From: Pseudonocardiaceae bacterium
GTDB lineage: Bacteria; Actinomycetota; Actinomycetes; Mycobacteriales; Pseudonocardiaceae
Length of the DNA stretch: 64,000 nt
NCBI GenBank assembly: GCA_009379845.1
Contig: WHSZ01000028.1
Span: 1-64,000 of the forward strand
Direction of reading: 5' to 3'
The position numbers were made by a program, and so were the translations under genes. Shown piece by piece: positions 55,932-64,000 of the stretch. Every line of letters begins with the position of its first letter. The first letter of the stretch is position 1. Under the pieces are notes generated by a model. The model did no database searches. It saw nothing but the letters and a program-made list of their open reading frames with translations, and was not told the DNA's origin.

Positions 55932-58900
55932 GTGACCGATGCGTATCTCCGATTCCCTCACCTGCGCCACGACATAGTCACGTTTGTCGCCGAGGACGAT
56001 GTGTGGCTGGCCCCGGTCGCCGGCGGTCGCGCCTGGCGACTGTCCGCCGACCACGTGCCGGTCAACAACCCGCGCATCTCACCGGACGGCACGCACGTGG
56101 CGTGGACGAGCACTCGCGACGTGGAACCCGAGGTGCACGTGGCGCCCGTAGACGGCGGGCCGAGCCGCAGGCTTACCTACTGGGGTGATGTGCGCACAGC
56201 GGTGATCGGCTGGACACCCGGTGACGAGGTGCTCACCCTGAGCAGCACCGGCCAAGCGTCGTTGCGGCGTAGCTGGGCTTACCAGGTACGGCTGGACGGT
56301 GGCCAACCGCGCCGGTTGCCGTACGGCCCGATCGGCGGCCTCGCCCTGGCACCGGACCGGACGCTGCTGCAGTCCACCAGCTCGTCGCGAGACCCCGCCT
56401 GGTGGAAGCGCTACCGCGGCGGCACAGCCGGAAAGTTGTGGCTGGACGAGGGAAACACAGGTGAATTCGTTCGCATACTGTCCGAAGTAGACGGTAACCT
56501 CAGCGCGCCGATGGTGCTCGGTGAGCGAATCGCGTTCCTTTCCGACCACGAGGGCGTCGGCAATCTGTACTCCTGCGCGCCGGATGGCACCGATCTGCGC
56601 AGGCACACGGATCACGAGTTCTACGCGCGCAACGCGACCACGGATGGCAGCCGGGTGATCTACCACACCGCCGGGGAGCTGTGGCTGCTCGACGGGCTGG
56701 AAGCCGAACCGCGCCGGCTGGACATCCGGCTCGGCGGGCCACGCGCCGATCGCCAGCCGTACCCGGTCTCCGCCGGCGACGAGCTCGCCGAGCTCTGCCC
56801 CGACCACACCGGCAGGGCTAGCGCGGTCGAGGTGCGCGGCACCGTGCACTGGCTCAGCCATCGGGACGGCCCGTCTCGCGCGCTCGCGTCCCGAGCCGGG
56901 GTGCGGGCACGGTTGCCGCAGGTTCTCGGCGAACGTGGTCAGATCGCCTGGGTCAGCGACGTCGAGGGTGACGACACGCTCGAGCTGGTGCCGCACACCG
57001 GGCTCGAACCGGGCGGCAGCACCCGGCGGATCGGCACCGGCCAGCTCGGCAGGGTGCTCGAGCTCGCGGCGTCCCCGGACGGCCGCCGGCTCGGCGTGAT
57101 CAGCCACGACGGGCGGGTGCTGCTGGTCGACGTGGAACCGGGCGAGATCAGGGAAGTGGACCGCGGCGCGGAACAGGACCCCACCGGACTGAGTTTCTCA
57201 CCGGATTCCAGCTGGCTCGCATGGTCGCACCCAGGGCCCGATCCGCTGCGGCAGATCAAGATGGCCAACACCACCGATCTGTCCATTGTGGAGGTAACGT
57301 CGCTGCGGTTCTCCGACTATGATCCGGTGTTCACGGTGGACGGCAAGTACCTCGCGTTCCTGTCCGCCAGGAACTTCGATCCGATATACGACGCGCACGT
57401 GTTCGATCTGGCTTTTCCGAACGGGGTACGGCCTTACCTGGTGCCGCTGGTTTCGAGCACGCCGTCCCCGTTCGCGCCTCGGCTGGACGGGCGCCCGGTC
57501 GCCGAGGAGGAGGAAGCCGACGGGGACGGTGGCGAGCAAGGAGATTCCGGTCCGCCGCGCACCGAAGTGGATATCGACGGGCTCACCGAACGTGCGGTGG
57601 TCTTTCCGGTCGCCGCGGCGCGCTATTTCGGTTTGCGTGCGGCGAAAGGCGGCGTGCTGTGGCTGCGGGAGCAGGTCAGCGGGGTACTCGGCGACGACCT
57701 CGCGGGCGCCGACGAGCAGTCCGAGTCGTCCACTTTGGAGCGTTTCGCGCTCGACAAGCGGAAGGTGGAGACGCTCGCCGAAACGGTCGATGACTACTGG
57801 GTCAGCGGGGACGCCGCGCGGATCCTGCTGCGGGAGCACGGAAAACTCCGGGTGGTGCCGTCCGACAAGAAGGTCGAATCGGACGATTCCGATGATCGGA
57901 TCGATGTGGACCTCACGCGTGTGCGGGTGACCGTCGACCCGGCTACCGAATGGCCGCAGGCCTACGAGGAGGCCGGCCGGCTGATGCGCGACCACTTCTG
58001 GCGCGCGGATATGGGCGGTGTCGACTGGGCAGGCGTACTCGACCGCTACCGGCCGCTGCTTGACCGGATCGGCACGCACGGGGAGCTCGTCGATCTGTTG
58101 TGGGAAGTCCAGGGTGAGCTCGGGACCTCACACGCCTACGTGCTCCCGCCCACGTCCGCCGCCGATCCCAAGCGCCGCCAGGGTTTGCTCGGCGCCGATC
58201 TGGAACGGACCGAGGAACGCAACTGGCTGATCGCGCGCGTACTTCCCGGCGATACCTCGGACCCGATGGCCCGCTCGCCGCTGTCCGCACCCGGAGTGGG
58301 CTTGCGTCAAGGCGACGCGCTGCTTGCCGTTGATGGCCGCCCCGTCGATCCGGTTTCCGGGCCGGCTCCGCTGCTGGCCGGTACCGCGGACAAGCCGGTC
58401 GAGCTGACCGTCCGCCCCGCGGGCGGCGGTGAGGCGCGGCGGGTGGTCGTGGTGCCGTTGTTGGACGACATGCCGCTGCGGTACCAGGCTTGGGTGGCGG
58501 ATCGCCGCGAGCACGTACATGCCCTCAGCGAGGGCAGGGTCGGTTACCTGCACGTGCCGGACATGATGGCGCCGGGCTGGGCGCAGTTGCACCGGGACCT
58601 TCGCCTCGAGGTGCGAAGGGAAGCGCTGGTGGTGGACGTGCGGGAGAACCGCGGCGGGCACCTCTCCCAGTTGGTGGTGGAAAAGCTCGGTCGCAAGGTG
58701 ATCGGGTGGCAGACCGGCAGGGACGGCTACCACGCGTCGAGCTATCCGAGTGATGCCCCGCGCGGACCGGTGGTGGCGGTGGCCAACGAGTTTTCCGGCT
58801 CGGACGGCGACATCGTGAACGCGGCGATCAAGGCGATGAACATCGGACCGGTCGTCGGCACCCGCACCTGGGGCGGGACGATCGGCATCGATCAGCGCTA

Positions 58901-59132
58901 CCACCTGGTTGACGGCACGCTGGTCACCCAGCCCCGGTACGCGACCTGGCTGGAGGGCCCGGGCTGGGGAGTGGAAAACCACGGCGTGGAACCGGATGTG
59001 GAGGTCGTCGCGAGCCCGCAGGATCACGCGGCCGGCCGCGATCCGCAGCTGGACACCGCCGTGCGGCTGGCTCTGGACGCGCTGCGAACCAGCCCGGCGG
59101 CGAGTATCCCGGAGCTACCGGCGCTCGACTAG
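55932..59132 (+). CDS. Tricorn protease homologue
   Basis: A 1066-residue protein. Two beta-propellers (about 1-570), a helical region, a PDZ domain (VGLRQGDALLAVDGRPV) and the C-terminal S41-type peptidase domain follow one another. The catalytic residues correspond to Thermoplasma tricorn: H734 (GTSHAYV), S957 (EFSGSDGDIVNAA) and E1015 (GVENHG). It trims peptides released by the proteasome or other proteases. Typical lengths are about 1070. GTG 55932 gives VTDAYLRFPHLRHD, close to the usual tricorn start; longer starts are unsupported. Confidence 0.92.
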   Translation: MTDAYLRFPHLRHDIVTFVAEDDVWLAPVAGGRAWRLSADHVPVNNPRISPDGTHVAWTSTRDVEPEVHVAPVDGGPSRRLTYWGDVRTAVIGWTPGDEVLTLSSTGQASLRRSWAYQVRLDGGQPRRLPYGPIGGLALAPDRTLLQSTSSSRDPAWWKRYRGGTAGKLWLDEGNTGEFVRILSEVDGNLSAPMVLGERIAFLSDHEGVGNLYSCAPDGTDLRRHTDHEFYARNATTDGSRVIYHTAGELWLLDGLEAEPRRLDIRLGGPRADRQPYPVSAGDELAELCPDHTGRASAVEVRGTVHWLSHRDGPSRALASRAGVRARLPQVLGERGQIAWVSDVEGDDTLELVPHTGLEPGGSTRRIGTGQLGRVLELAASPDGRRLGVISHDGRVLLVDVEPGEIREVDRGAEQDPTGLSFSPDSSWLAWSHPGPDPLRQIKMANTTDLSIVEVTSLRFSDYDPVFTVDGKYLAFLSARNFDPIYDAHVFDLAFPNGVRPYLVPLVSSTPSPFAPRLDGRPVAEEEEADGDGGEQGDSGPPRTEVDIDGLTERAVVFPVAAARYFGLRAAKGGVLWLREQVSGVLGDDLAGADEQSESSTLERFALDKRKVETLAETVDDYWVSGDAARILLREHGKLRVVPSDKKVESDDSDDRIDVDLTRVRVTVDPATEWPQAYEEAGRLMRDHFWRADMGGVDWAGVLDRYRPLLDRIGTHGELVDLLWEVQGELGTSHAYVLPPTSAADPKRRQGLLGADLERTEERNWLIARVLPGDTSDPMARSPLSAPGVGLRQGDALLAVDGRPVDPVSGPAPLLAGTADKPVELTVRPAGGGEARRVVVVPLLDDMPLRYQAWVADRREHVHALSEGRVGYLHVPDMMAPGWAQLHRDLRLEVRREALVVDVRENRGGHLSQLVVEKLGRKVIGWQTGRDGYHASSYPSDAPRGPVVAVANEFSGSDGDIVNAAIKAMNIGPVVGTRTWGGTIGIDQRYHLVDGTLVTQPRYATWLEGPGWGVENHGVEPDVEVVASPQDHAAGRDPQLDTAVRLALDALRTSPAASIPELPALD

Positions 59133-59181
59133 CAGGGCAGCAGCCACCGGGATGTTGGAACGACACAGTCCGATCCGCACG

Positions 59182-59187
59182 TAACCT
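59182..59187 (+). promoter_or_regulatory. -10 box of the transglycosylase gene
   Basis: TAACCT lies 6 nt before the GTG at 59194. No Shine-Dalgarno is present. Confidence 0.35.
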
Positions 59188-59193
59188 GTCGGC

Positions 59194-60038
59194 GTGGCCG
59201 AATCCGCACCTGATCCCGAACCAGACCTCTCGCCAGGAGGGGGTAGCGCACCGCCCCGGCCGGGGCGCGGTCGGCGGTTCGTCGATCGGGCGCTGTTCGG
59301 CGTGATCTTGATCGCCGCGCTCGGTGCCGCCGTGGTCGGTGTGGCGATGCTGCTGGAGTCGGAGCCGGCCTCGCAGCGGCAGGATGGCTTCGCGATCCGC
59401 CAGCAGGACGTGCCGCCGGGCCGCTCCGCGCCGAACGGTGGCCAGGCGGCGCCGGCCGGCTCGAACGATCGGGTTCAGGTTCTTCGGTGGACCCAGAATA
59501 TCTCCGATCGCACCGACATCCCGCAGCGTGCGGTCTATGCGTACGCGCGGGCCGAGGCGATCATCCGCCAGAAGTCGCCGGACTGCCGCCTTTCCTGGGC
59601 GACGCTTGCCGGTGTCGGAAAGGCCGAATCGGATCACGGGCTCTTCGAAGGAACCCGGATCAACCGAGACGGCACCTGACCAAGCCGATCACCGGGCCGC
59701 CGTTGAACGGCTCACCGGGCGTGCAGGCGATCCGCGACACCGACGGCGGGCGGCGTGACTCCAGGTGGGACCGCGCCGTCGGACCGTTGCAGTTCCTGCC
59801 AGCCACCTGGGAACGCTGGGGTGCCAGGGCGAACGACGACGGGAAACGGCCAGATCCGCAAAACGTGGACGACGCCGCGCTCTCCGCCGGGCACTACCTG
59901 TGCGGTACCGGCACGGACATGGCGACCGCGGACGACTGGTGGCGTGCCGTGCTGAGCTACAACGAGTCGGTTACCTACGGGCAGACCGTGTTCAGCGGCG
60001 CTGACGCGTACGCGCGAGCCAGCTTCCAGGCGAGTTGA
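59194..60038 (+). pseudogene. Lytic transglycosylase-like protein, frameshifted
   Basis: The first frame encodes a membrane-anchored protein (hydrophobic about 33-52) that reaches LAGVGKAESDHGLFEGTRI (putative catalytic Glu) and stops at 59677-59679. The rest of the domain continues in another frame: LTKPITGPPLNGSPGVQAI, RWDRAVGPLQFLPATWERWG and WWRAVLSYNESVTYG. Inserting one C in ACCTGACC (59674-59681) would restore a protein of about 281 residues. It resembles LpqU of the mfd-mazG neighbourhood. It may be an assembly error or a recent pseudogene. Confidence 0.8.
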
Positions 60039-60044
60039 TCGGGA

Positions 60045-61601
60045 TCATTCGTCGCCGGACAATCGGGCGCGCAGCACGTTCTTCCTGATCTTTCCGGTCG
60101 CGGTCTTCGGTAGCTCCTCGAAGACGAATTTCTTCGGGACCTTGTACCGGGCGATCTTGCCTCGGAGGTATTCCTTCAGCTCGTCTTCCGACGCGCCTTC
60201 GCCTTCCCTGAACGTGATGAACGCGACCGGTATCTCGCCCCAGGTCGGGTCGGGTTGCGCGACGACCGCGGACTCGCCGATCGACGGATGAGCCTCGAGT
60301 ACCCGCTCGACCTCGACCGACGAGATGTTCTCTCCGCCGGAGACGATGATGTCCTTCCGGCGGTCGCGAATTTCCACGTACCCGTCTGGATGCATGACGC
60401 CGAGATCGCCGGTGCGGAACCACCCGTCGATGGTCGCGGCCTTGGTGGCCTCCTCATCGCGGTAGTAGCCGAGCATCAGATCGTTTCCCCGGCACGCCAG
60501 TTCTCCCATCGACTCCCCGTCGGCCGGGACGTCGGTCCCGTCGTCACGAACGACCCGAACCCGGTCGGCGATCACATTGCCGATTCCTTGGCGTGCCTTG
60601 AGGTCCGACTGCTGCCCTTCGGTCAGCTCGTTCCATTCCGGATGCCAGTCGTTGATCGCGACCGGGCCGTACGTTTCGGTCAGCCCGTACAGATGCGTGA
60701 CGTTCATGTTCAGCGCGGCCAACCTGGTCAGCAGGGCAGGAGTGGGGGGCGCGCCGCCGGTGCTGACACTGATCGGTTGGTCAGGTGTCGCGGCGGTCTC
60801 GGTGTTCACGCCGTTCGCGACCATGTTCAACACGGTCGGTGCCGCGCACAGATGACTGATCGATTCCTGGCGAATGAGTGTCCACACGAGATCGGCGTCC
60901 ACCTGGCGCAGGCACACGTGCGTGCCGCCGGCCGCGGTAACCGCCCAGGTGAAACACCAGCCATTGCAGTGGAACATCGGCAATGTCCACAAGTAACGGC
61001 TGCTCGGCGTCAGCTGGGTGTGCAGCGCCATGGCCATCGCCTGCAGGTAGGCGCCGCGATGGTGGTACATAACGCCTTTCGGCCTTCCCGAGGTGCCACT
61101 GGTGTAGTTCACCGCGAGCAGCCCGAGCTCGTCCGAGCACGGCAGCGCGGTCGGTTCGGCGGCGGCGAGCAACGGCTCGTACTCGTCAGTGCCCGCGTCG
61201 TCCAGCACCACCCTGGTACCGGTCCGCCGGCCCACGTCCGTTGCCAGGTCGGCGAATTCGGCGGTCGCGACCAGCAACGACGCTTCGCAGTGCGCCAGGA
61301 TGTAAACGAGTTCGTCGGCGTGCAGCCTGGTGTTCAGCGGCACCAGCGCCGCGCCGGCCATCGGCACACCGTTGTGCATCTCAAGCATCACGTGGCTGTT
61401 CGCGCACAGCGCCGCCACCCGGTCACCTCGCTGAATGCCCAGCCCCAGCAAAGCGCCGGCCAGCTGCCGTGCCCGGTGAGCGAACTCGCCGTAGCTGATT
61501 CGCCGATCGCCGTCCACGATGGCGGTCCGATCGCGAAAGGCGTGGCCGGACCGTTCCAGGAAGCTCGCCGGGGCAAGCGGACTCAACGTGAATTCAGCCA
61601 T
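60045..61601 (-). CDS. Medium/long-chain acyl-CoA synthetase
   Basis: A 518-residue ANL enzyme. The P-loop is NYTSGTSGRPKGVMYHHRG, with YGLTETYGPVAI, the TGD motif GWFRTGDLGVMHPDGYVEIRDRRKDIIVSGGENISS and the catalytic lysine in LPKTATGKIRKN. The group comprises 3-methylmercaptopropionyl-CoA and fatty-acyl-CoA ligases. GAGGAGG lies upstream of the ATG. It is the third gene of a minus-strand operon with an interrupted LLM oxidoreductase and an EthD-like protein. Substrate activation for catabolism is likely. Confidence 0.9.
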   Translation of the reverse strand: MAEFTLSPLAPASFLERSGHAFRDRTAIVDGDRRISYGEFAHRARQLAGALLGLGIQRGDRVAALCANSHVMLEMHNGVPMAGAALVPLNTRLHADELVYILAHCEASLLVATAEFADLATDVGRRTGTRVVLDDAGTDEYEPLLAAAEPTALPCSDELGLLAVNYTSGTSGRPKGVMYHHRGAYLQAMAMALHTQLTPSSRYLWTLPMFHCNGWCFTWAVTAAGGTHVCLRQVDADLVWTLIRQESISHLCAAPTVLNMVANGVNTETAATPDQPISVSTGGAPPTPALLTRLAALNMNVTHLYGLTETYGPVAINDWHPEWNELTEGQQSDLKARQGIGNVIADRVRVVRDDGTDVPADGESMGELACRGNDLMLGYYRDEEATKAATIDGWFRTGDLGVMHPDGYVEIRDRRKDIIVSGGENISSVEVERVLEAHPSIGESAVVAQPDPTWGEIPVAFITFREGEGASEDELKEYLRGKIARYKVPKKFVFEELPKTATGKIRKNVLRARLSGDE

Positions 61602-61626
61602 CTGCTGCCTCCTCTTCGAGCGTCGA

Positions 61627-62571
61627 TCACGAACCCGGCTTTCCTGGCGCAAGCCGTTCCATGAGGGCGAGCGTATCCGCCACGGCCTGGTCCGGATCGC
61701 TGTCGACGCTGCTGACCGCCGGGTCCATGTTGAGGTCGATGAACAGTTCGGTCAGCCCGGCCGCGCGGTACCGCTCGATGTCGGCAGCCTCTTGCTCGGC
61801 GGTGTTCTCGATGTTCGCCTTGCCGTCCGCGCCCCGGGTGAACTTCACGACCTTCCTCGTCACGATCGCCAGCGAATCCGGATCTTTGCCCGCGGCACTG
61901 GAGAGTCCCCGCAGCCGGGTGGTCAACGTAGCGACGCGATCGAACGGGATGTTTCCGCCGACGTAGCCATGCCCAACGGTGGCCGCGCGGTTCAGCGCCG
62001 CGTCGGCGTAACCGCCGATCAGCACCCGAGGATGCGGGCTCTGCTACGGTTTCGGCTCGATGACGCACCGGGGTATTTCGTAGTACTCGCCGTGGAATTC
62101 GACTTCGTCGTCCGTCCAGGCGGCAACGAGGCAGCGGAGGAACTCGTCGAAACGTGCGCCTCGGCCTCGCCAACGCGCGCCGGTTGCTGCGTACTCGTCG
62201 CGCGACCAGCCGAGTCCGAGGCCGACCACCAGTCGCCCGCTCGCCACCCTGTCGAGCGTGGTGAGCTGCTTGGCAAGCAATACGGGATTCGTGAATGGTG
62301 CGTTGAGCACGGCCAGCCCCAGATCTATTTCGCGGGTGTGGCCCGCGATATAGGCCGCGGTGACGAGTGGATCAGCGACGCTGACGAAGTAGGGCGGCCA
62401 CTGGGCACCGGGTGCGCCGTAATACTCGTCGCGCGGGTTCTTCGCGTACAGCAATCGCTGCAGGGTCCACAGTGATGTGTAGCCGAGTTCCTCCGCCCTG
62501 ATCGCCACGGCAAGCTGATTCTCCGGACTCGCCCACGCGCCGCACACCGGCAGACCGACGCCAATCCGCAT
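61627..62571 (-). pseudogene. LLM-class F420-dependent oxidoreductase with in-frame TAG
   Basis: A luciferase-like monooxygenase-type gene. The first part (62571 to 62047) encodes RIGVGLPVCGAWASPENQLA, LGLGLGWSRDEYAATGARW and EFHGEYYEIP. A TAG stop (62044-62046) follows IEPKP. The same frame continues QSPHPRVLIGGYADAALNRA to 61627. Read through, it would give 314 codons, a normal length for the family. The gap of one codon argues for a nonsense mutation (or sequencing error) at residue 176. It lies between the EthD-like gene and the acyl-CoA synthetase gene. Confidence 0.85.
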
Positions 62572-62583
62572 TGCTTCTTCCCT

Positions 62584-63327
62584 TCAGGACCCGGACGCAT
62601 AGCAGAGCAATTGGAACAACTTGTACGACACATCGGGACGCGCACCGTGTTGCCGTAGCCTCTCGATGTCGGCAAGGTGTTCCGTGATCACGCCAGCCGG
62701 CCGGGTCCACGCGCCTTCGATGATCACAATCCATCGGCCACCGGTCATCGTCATGCCTTGGTAGGCGGCCGTACCGCTGCCTGCTTCGGTGGCGTCCTCA
62801 TCGGACTCGAGCAAGTGCACGCCGAGATAGCCGCTGCGGCTCAGTAAATCGGGCACAAAGGATCCGGTTATCCAGGAACGTAGTTCGGTGCCGCGGTCGC
62901 CTTCCGGCGCTAACTCGAGCACCGCGGCGTTTCCACCGATCCCTATGCCGAGGCTCGCGGTGACGCGGCAGGCGGTGCGGCTCATCGCCGCGAAATGCGG
63001 GAGGTACTTCCGGGTTCGCTGCGTCGGGTTCTCCAGCATCCGCAGGTAACCCTCCGACCGCAGTGTCGCGAGGGCTTCGGTTTCGTAGAGCGTGAAGTAC
63101 TTCCACGGCGCCATCCGGGAATCCCGCACGGCCTCGACGTAGCGGCGGGCCCGCAGGAAGCCGGGTACCGCCATGCGTTCCGGTATGTGCTCGTGGGTGT
63201 ACCAGTCGTTGAACTCGTCTTCGGCACCGGGATCCGTTTCACCCCAGAGCGTCAACGCTCCGGCGCCGAGCAGGGTCGCGGCGGGCCGGATGGTGTCCGG
63301 GTCGAACGCGGCCTGCTCGGCGGACAT
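62584..63327 (-). CDS. EthD/DUF4286-like dimeric alpha-beta-barrel protein
   Basis: A 247-residue protein with two ferredoxin-like halves. The first half shows EDEFNDWYTHEHIPERMAVP and FLRARRYV, the characteristic HEHIPER motif. The second half has WITGSFVPDLL and GGRWIVIIEGAW. Such proteins are found in degradation operons, but their roles are mostly unknown. ATG 63327 is used. It starts the minus-strand operon and is divergent from the TetR gene. Confidence 0.82.
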   Translation of the reverse strand: MSAEQAAFDPDTIRPAATLLGAGALTLWGETDPGAEDEFNDWYTHEHIPERMAVPGFLRARRYVEAVRDSRMAPWKYFTLYETEALATLRSEGYLRMLENPTQRTRKYLPHFAAMSRTACRVTASLGIGIGGNAAVLELAPEGDRGTELRSWITGSFVPDLLSRSGYLGVHLLESDEDATEAGSGTAAYQGMTMTGGRWIVIIEGAWTRPAGVITEHLADIERLRQHGARPDVSYKLFQLLCYASGS

Positions 63328-63453
63328 CAGCGCACTCACCTCACCGGGCCGTACGTCATGGGACGCCGGCTGACCGGACGCCCGTTCGGTCGCTAGTGTG
63401 TCGCCGTGCCTCGTGCTTGTCAATCTTGGCCATATACCAGGTGTCCGGGACAT

Positions 63454-63470
63454 CCAGATGTAAAATCTGG
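63454..63470. promoter_or_regulatory. Operator-like palindrome in the divergent promoter region
   Basis: CCAGAT-GTAAA-ATCTGG is a perfect 6-bp inverted repeat in the gap between the EthD-like gene (-) and the TetR gene (+). Beside it, TGTCCGGGACA (63442-63452) is another near-palindrome. Either may be bound by the TetR regulator. Confidence 0.45.
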
Positions 63471-63519
63471 TGCACGGCAGCCCTTTCCCGCAAAGCTAGC
63501 GGTTCGTAGGACGGTTCAT

Positions 63520-64000
63520 ATGGCGGTTGATCGTCGTAGCAGGTGGGATCGGCTGGAAAACTTCCGGGCACCACCGAGAAGTGACATGGTGGACTTCGCC
63601 GCCGGCGAGCCGAACGGCGCGTTGGGTGCCGCGCTCGCAGAATTCGCGGTACACGGCTATCACGGCACCACGGTGCGACGCATCGCCAAACGGGCAGGTT
63701 TGTCCGCTGCCGGTTTGTATCACCATTATCAGTCGAAGCAGGACATGCTTGTCGCCGTCATGAACAGAGGGCTGGACGACTTGACCGTTCAACTCGAATC
63801 GGAAGTCGAGCACGTCGGTACCGATCCGGTTGATCGACTGGTGCGGATCGTGGAGGTGTTGGCGCTCTTCCACACGCAACGTACAAAGGAAGCCTTCGTT
63901 GCCTGGACCGAAGTGCGCAGCCTTGAGCCGGCCAACAGGGGCAGGGTTGTCGCGAAGCGGGACAGGATTCAACGACTTGCCGACGCCGCGGTGGAGGACG
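63520..64000 (+). CDS. TetR-family regulator, cut by the window end
   Basis: An open frame from ATG 63520 continues past 64000 with no stop. About 160 residues are visible. The helix-turn-helix region is typical: LGAALAEFAVHGYHGTTVRR, IAKRAGLSAAGLYHHYQSKQ. The ligand-binding domain begins with LDDLTVQLESEVEHVG. A later ATG at 63587 is possible. It is divergent from the acyl-CoA synthetase operon and likely controls it, as in FadR/KstR-like arrangements. Confidence 0.85.
   Translation, partial: MAVDRRSRWDRLENFRAPPRSDMVDFAAGEPNGALGAALAEFAVHGYHGTTVRRIAKRAGLSAAGLYHHYQSKQDMLVAVMNRGLDDLTVQLESEVEHVGTDPVDRLVRIVEVLALFHTQRTKEAFVAWTEVRSLEPANRGRVVAKRDRIQRLADAAVED

Noticed and set aside
59660..59690. Programmed frameshift in the transglycosylase gene
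   Set aside because: No slippery heptamer or downstream pseudoknot was seen. A lost C is simpler.
62040..62050. Selenocysteine or pyrrolysine at the in-frame stop
   Set aside because: The stop is TAG, not TGA, and nothing suggests a pyrrolysine system in this organism.

Overview
The window is a high-GC actinomycete chromosome segment. GTG starts are common, genes are tightly packed with ATGA/GTGA overlaps, and many start codons sit 6-8 nt after a -10 hexamer with no Shine-Dalgarno, which suggests leaderless mRNAs. Gene order from about 15.5 to 51.3 kb (PMT, rsmI, pabB, metG, tatD, rpfB, rsmA, ispE, a pks16-like AMP ligase, pth, rplY, prs, glmU, TetR, mfd, mazG) matches, from memory, the Rv1002c-Rv1021 block of Mycobacterium tuberculosis. 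The palindromic intergenic elements look most like those I recall from Pseudonocardiaceae such as Amycolatopsis. No IS element, prophage or CRISPR array was seen.

Layout. 0-6.4 kb: an uncharacterised catabolic/transport cluster with a metallo-beta-lactamase-fold hydrolase, two 3-hydroxyisobutyrate-dehydrogenase-like reductases, a cupin, a GntR/FCD regulator, a duplicated carboxymuconolactone-decarboxylase-like protein and a DASS carboxylate transporter. 6.4-15.5 kb: a NarL-type two-component system, a Tat-exported alpha/beta hydrolase, a GPP34 protein, a second MBL hydrolase, a propionyl-CoA synthetase-like enzyme and a membrane Ser/Thr kinase. 15.5-51.3 kb: the conserved housekeeping block covering cell-wall, translation, isoprenoid, nucleotide and repair genes. 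It has a few insertions: a degenerate MetN-like ATPase under a SAM riboswitch, an ABC-F protein, a SET protein, an Nramp-like transporter, a GGDEF protein, tRNA-Gln, a fatty-acid desaturase, a serine hydrolase, a PQQ-type dehydrogenase, YihY and a SurA-like lipoprotein. 51.3-64 kb: an accessory region with a DUF222/HNH protein, an amidohydrolase/ABM pair, an aminotransferase, a tricorn protease homologue, an acyl-CoA synthetase operon and a TetR gene cut by the window end. It holds three interrupted genes: a VOC protein, a lytic transglycosylase and an LLM oxidoreductase.

The most interesting locus is 26.07-27.33 kb. A SAM-I type riboswitch is followed by a 30-codon leader ORF whose ribosome-binding site overlaps the riboswitch closing helix, then by an orphan MetN-like protein. 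That protein keeps the NIL ligand domain but has substitutions at the Q-loop, catalytic Glu and H-loop. It looks like a methionine/SAM-linked sensor or regulator rather than a transporter motor, but this is inference.
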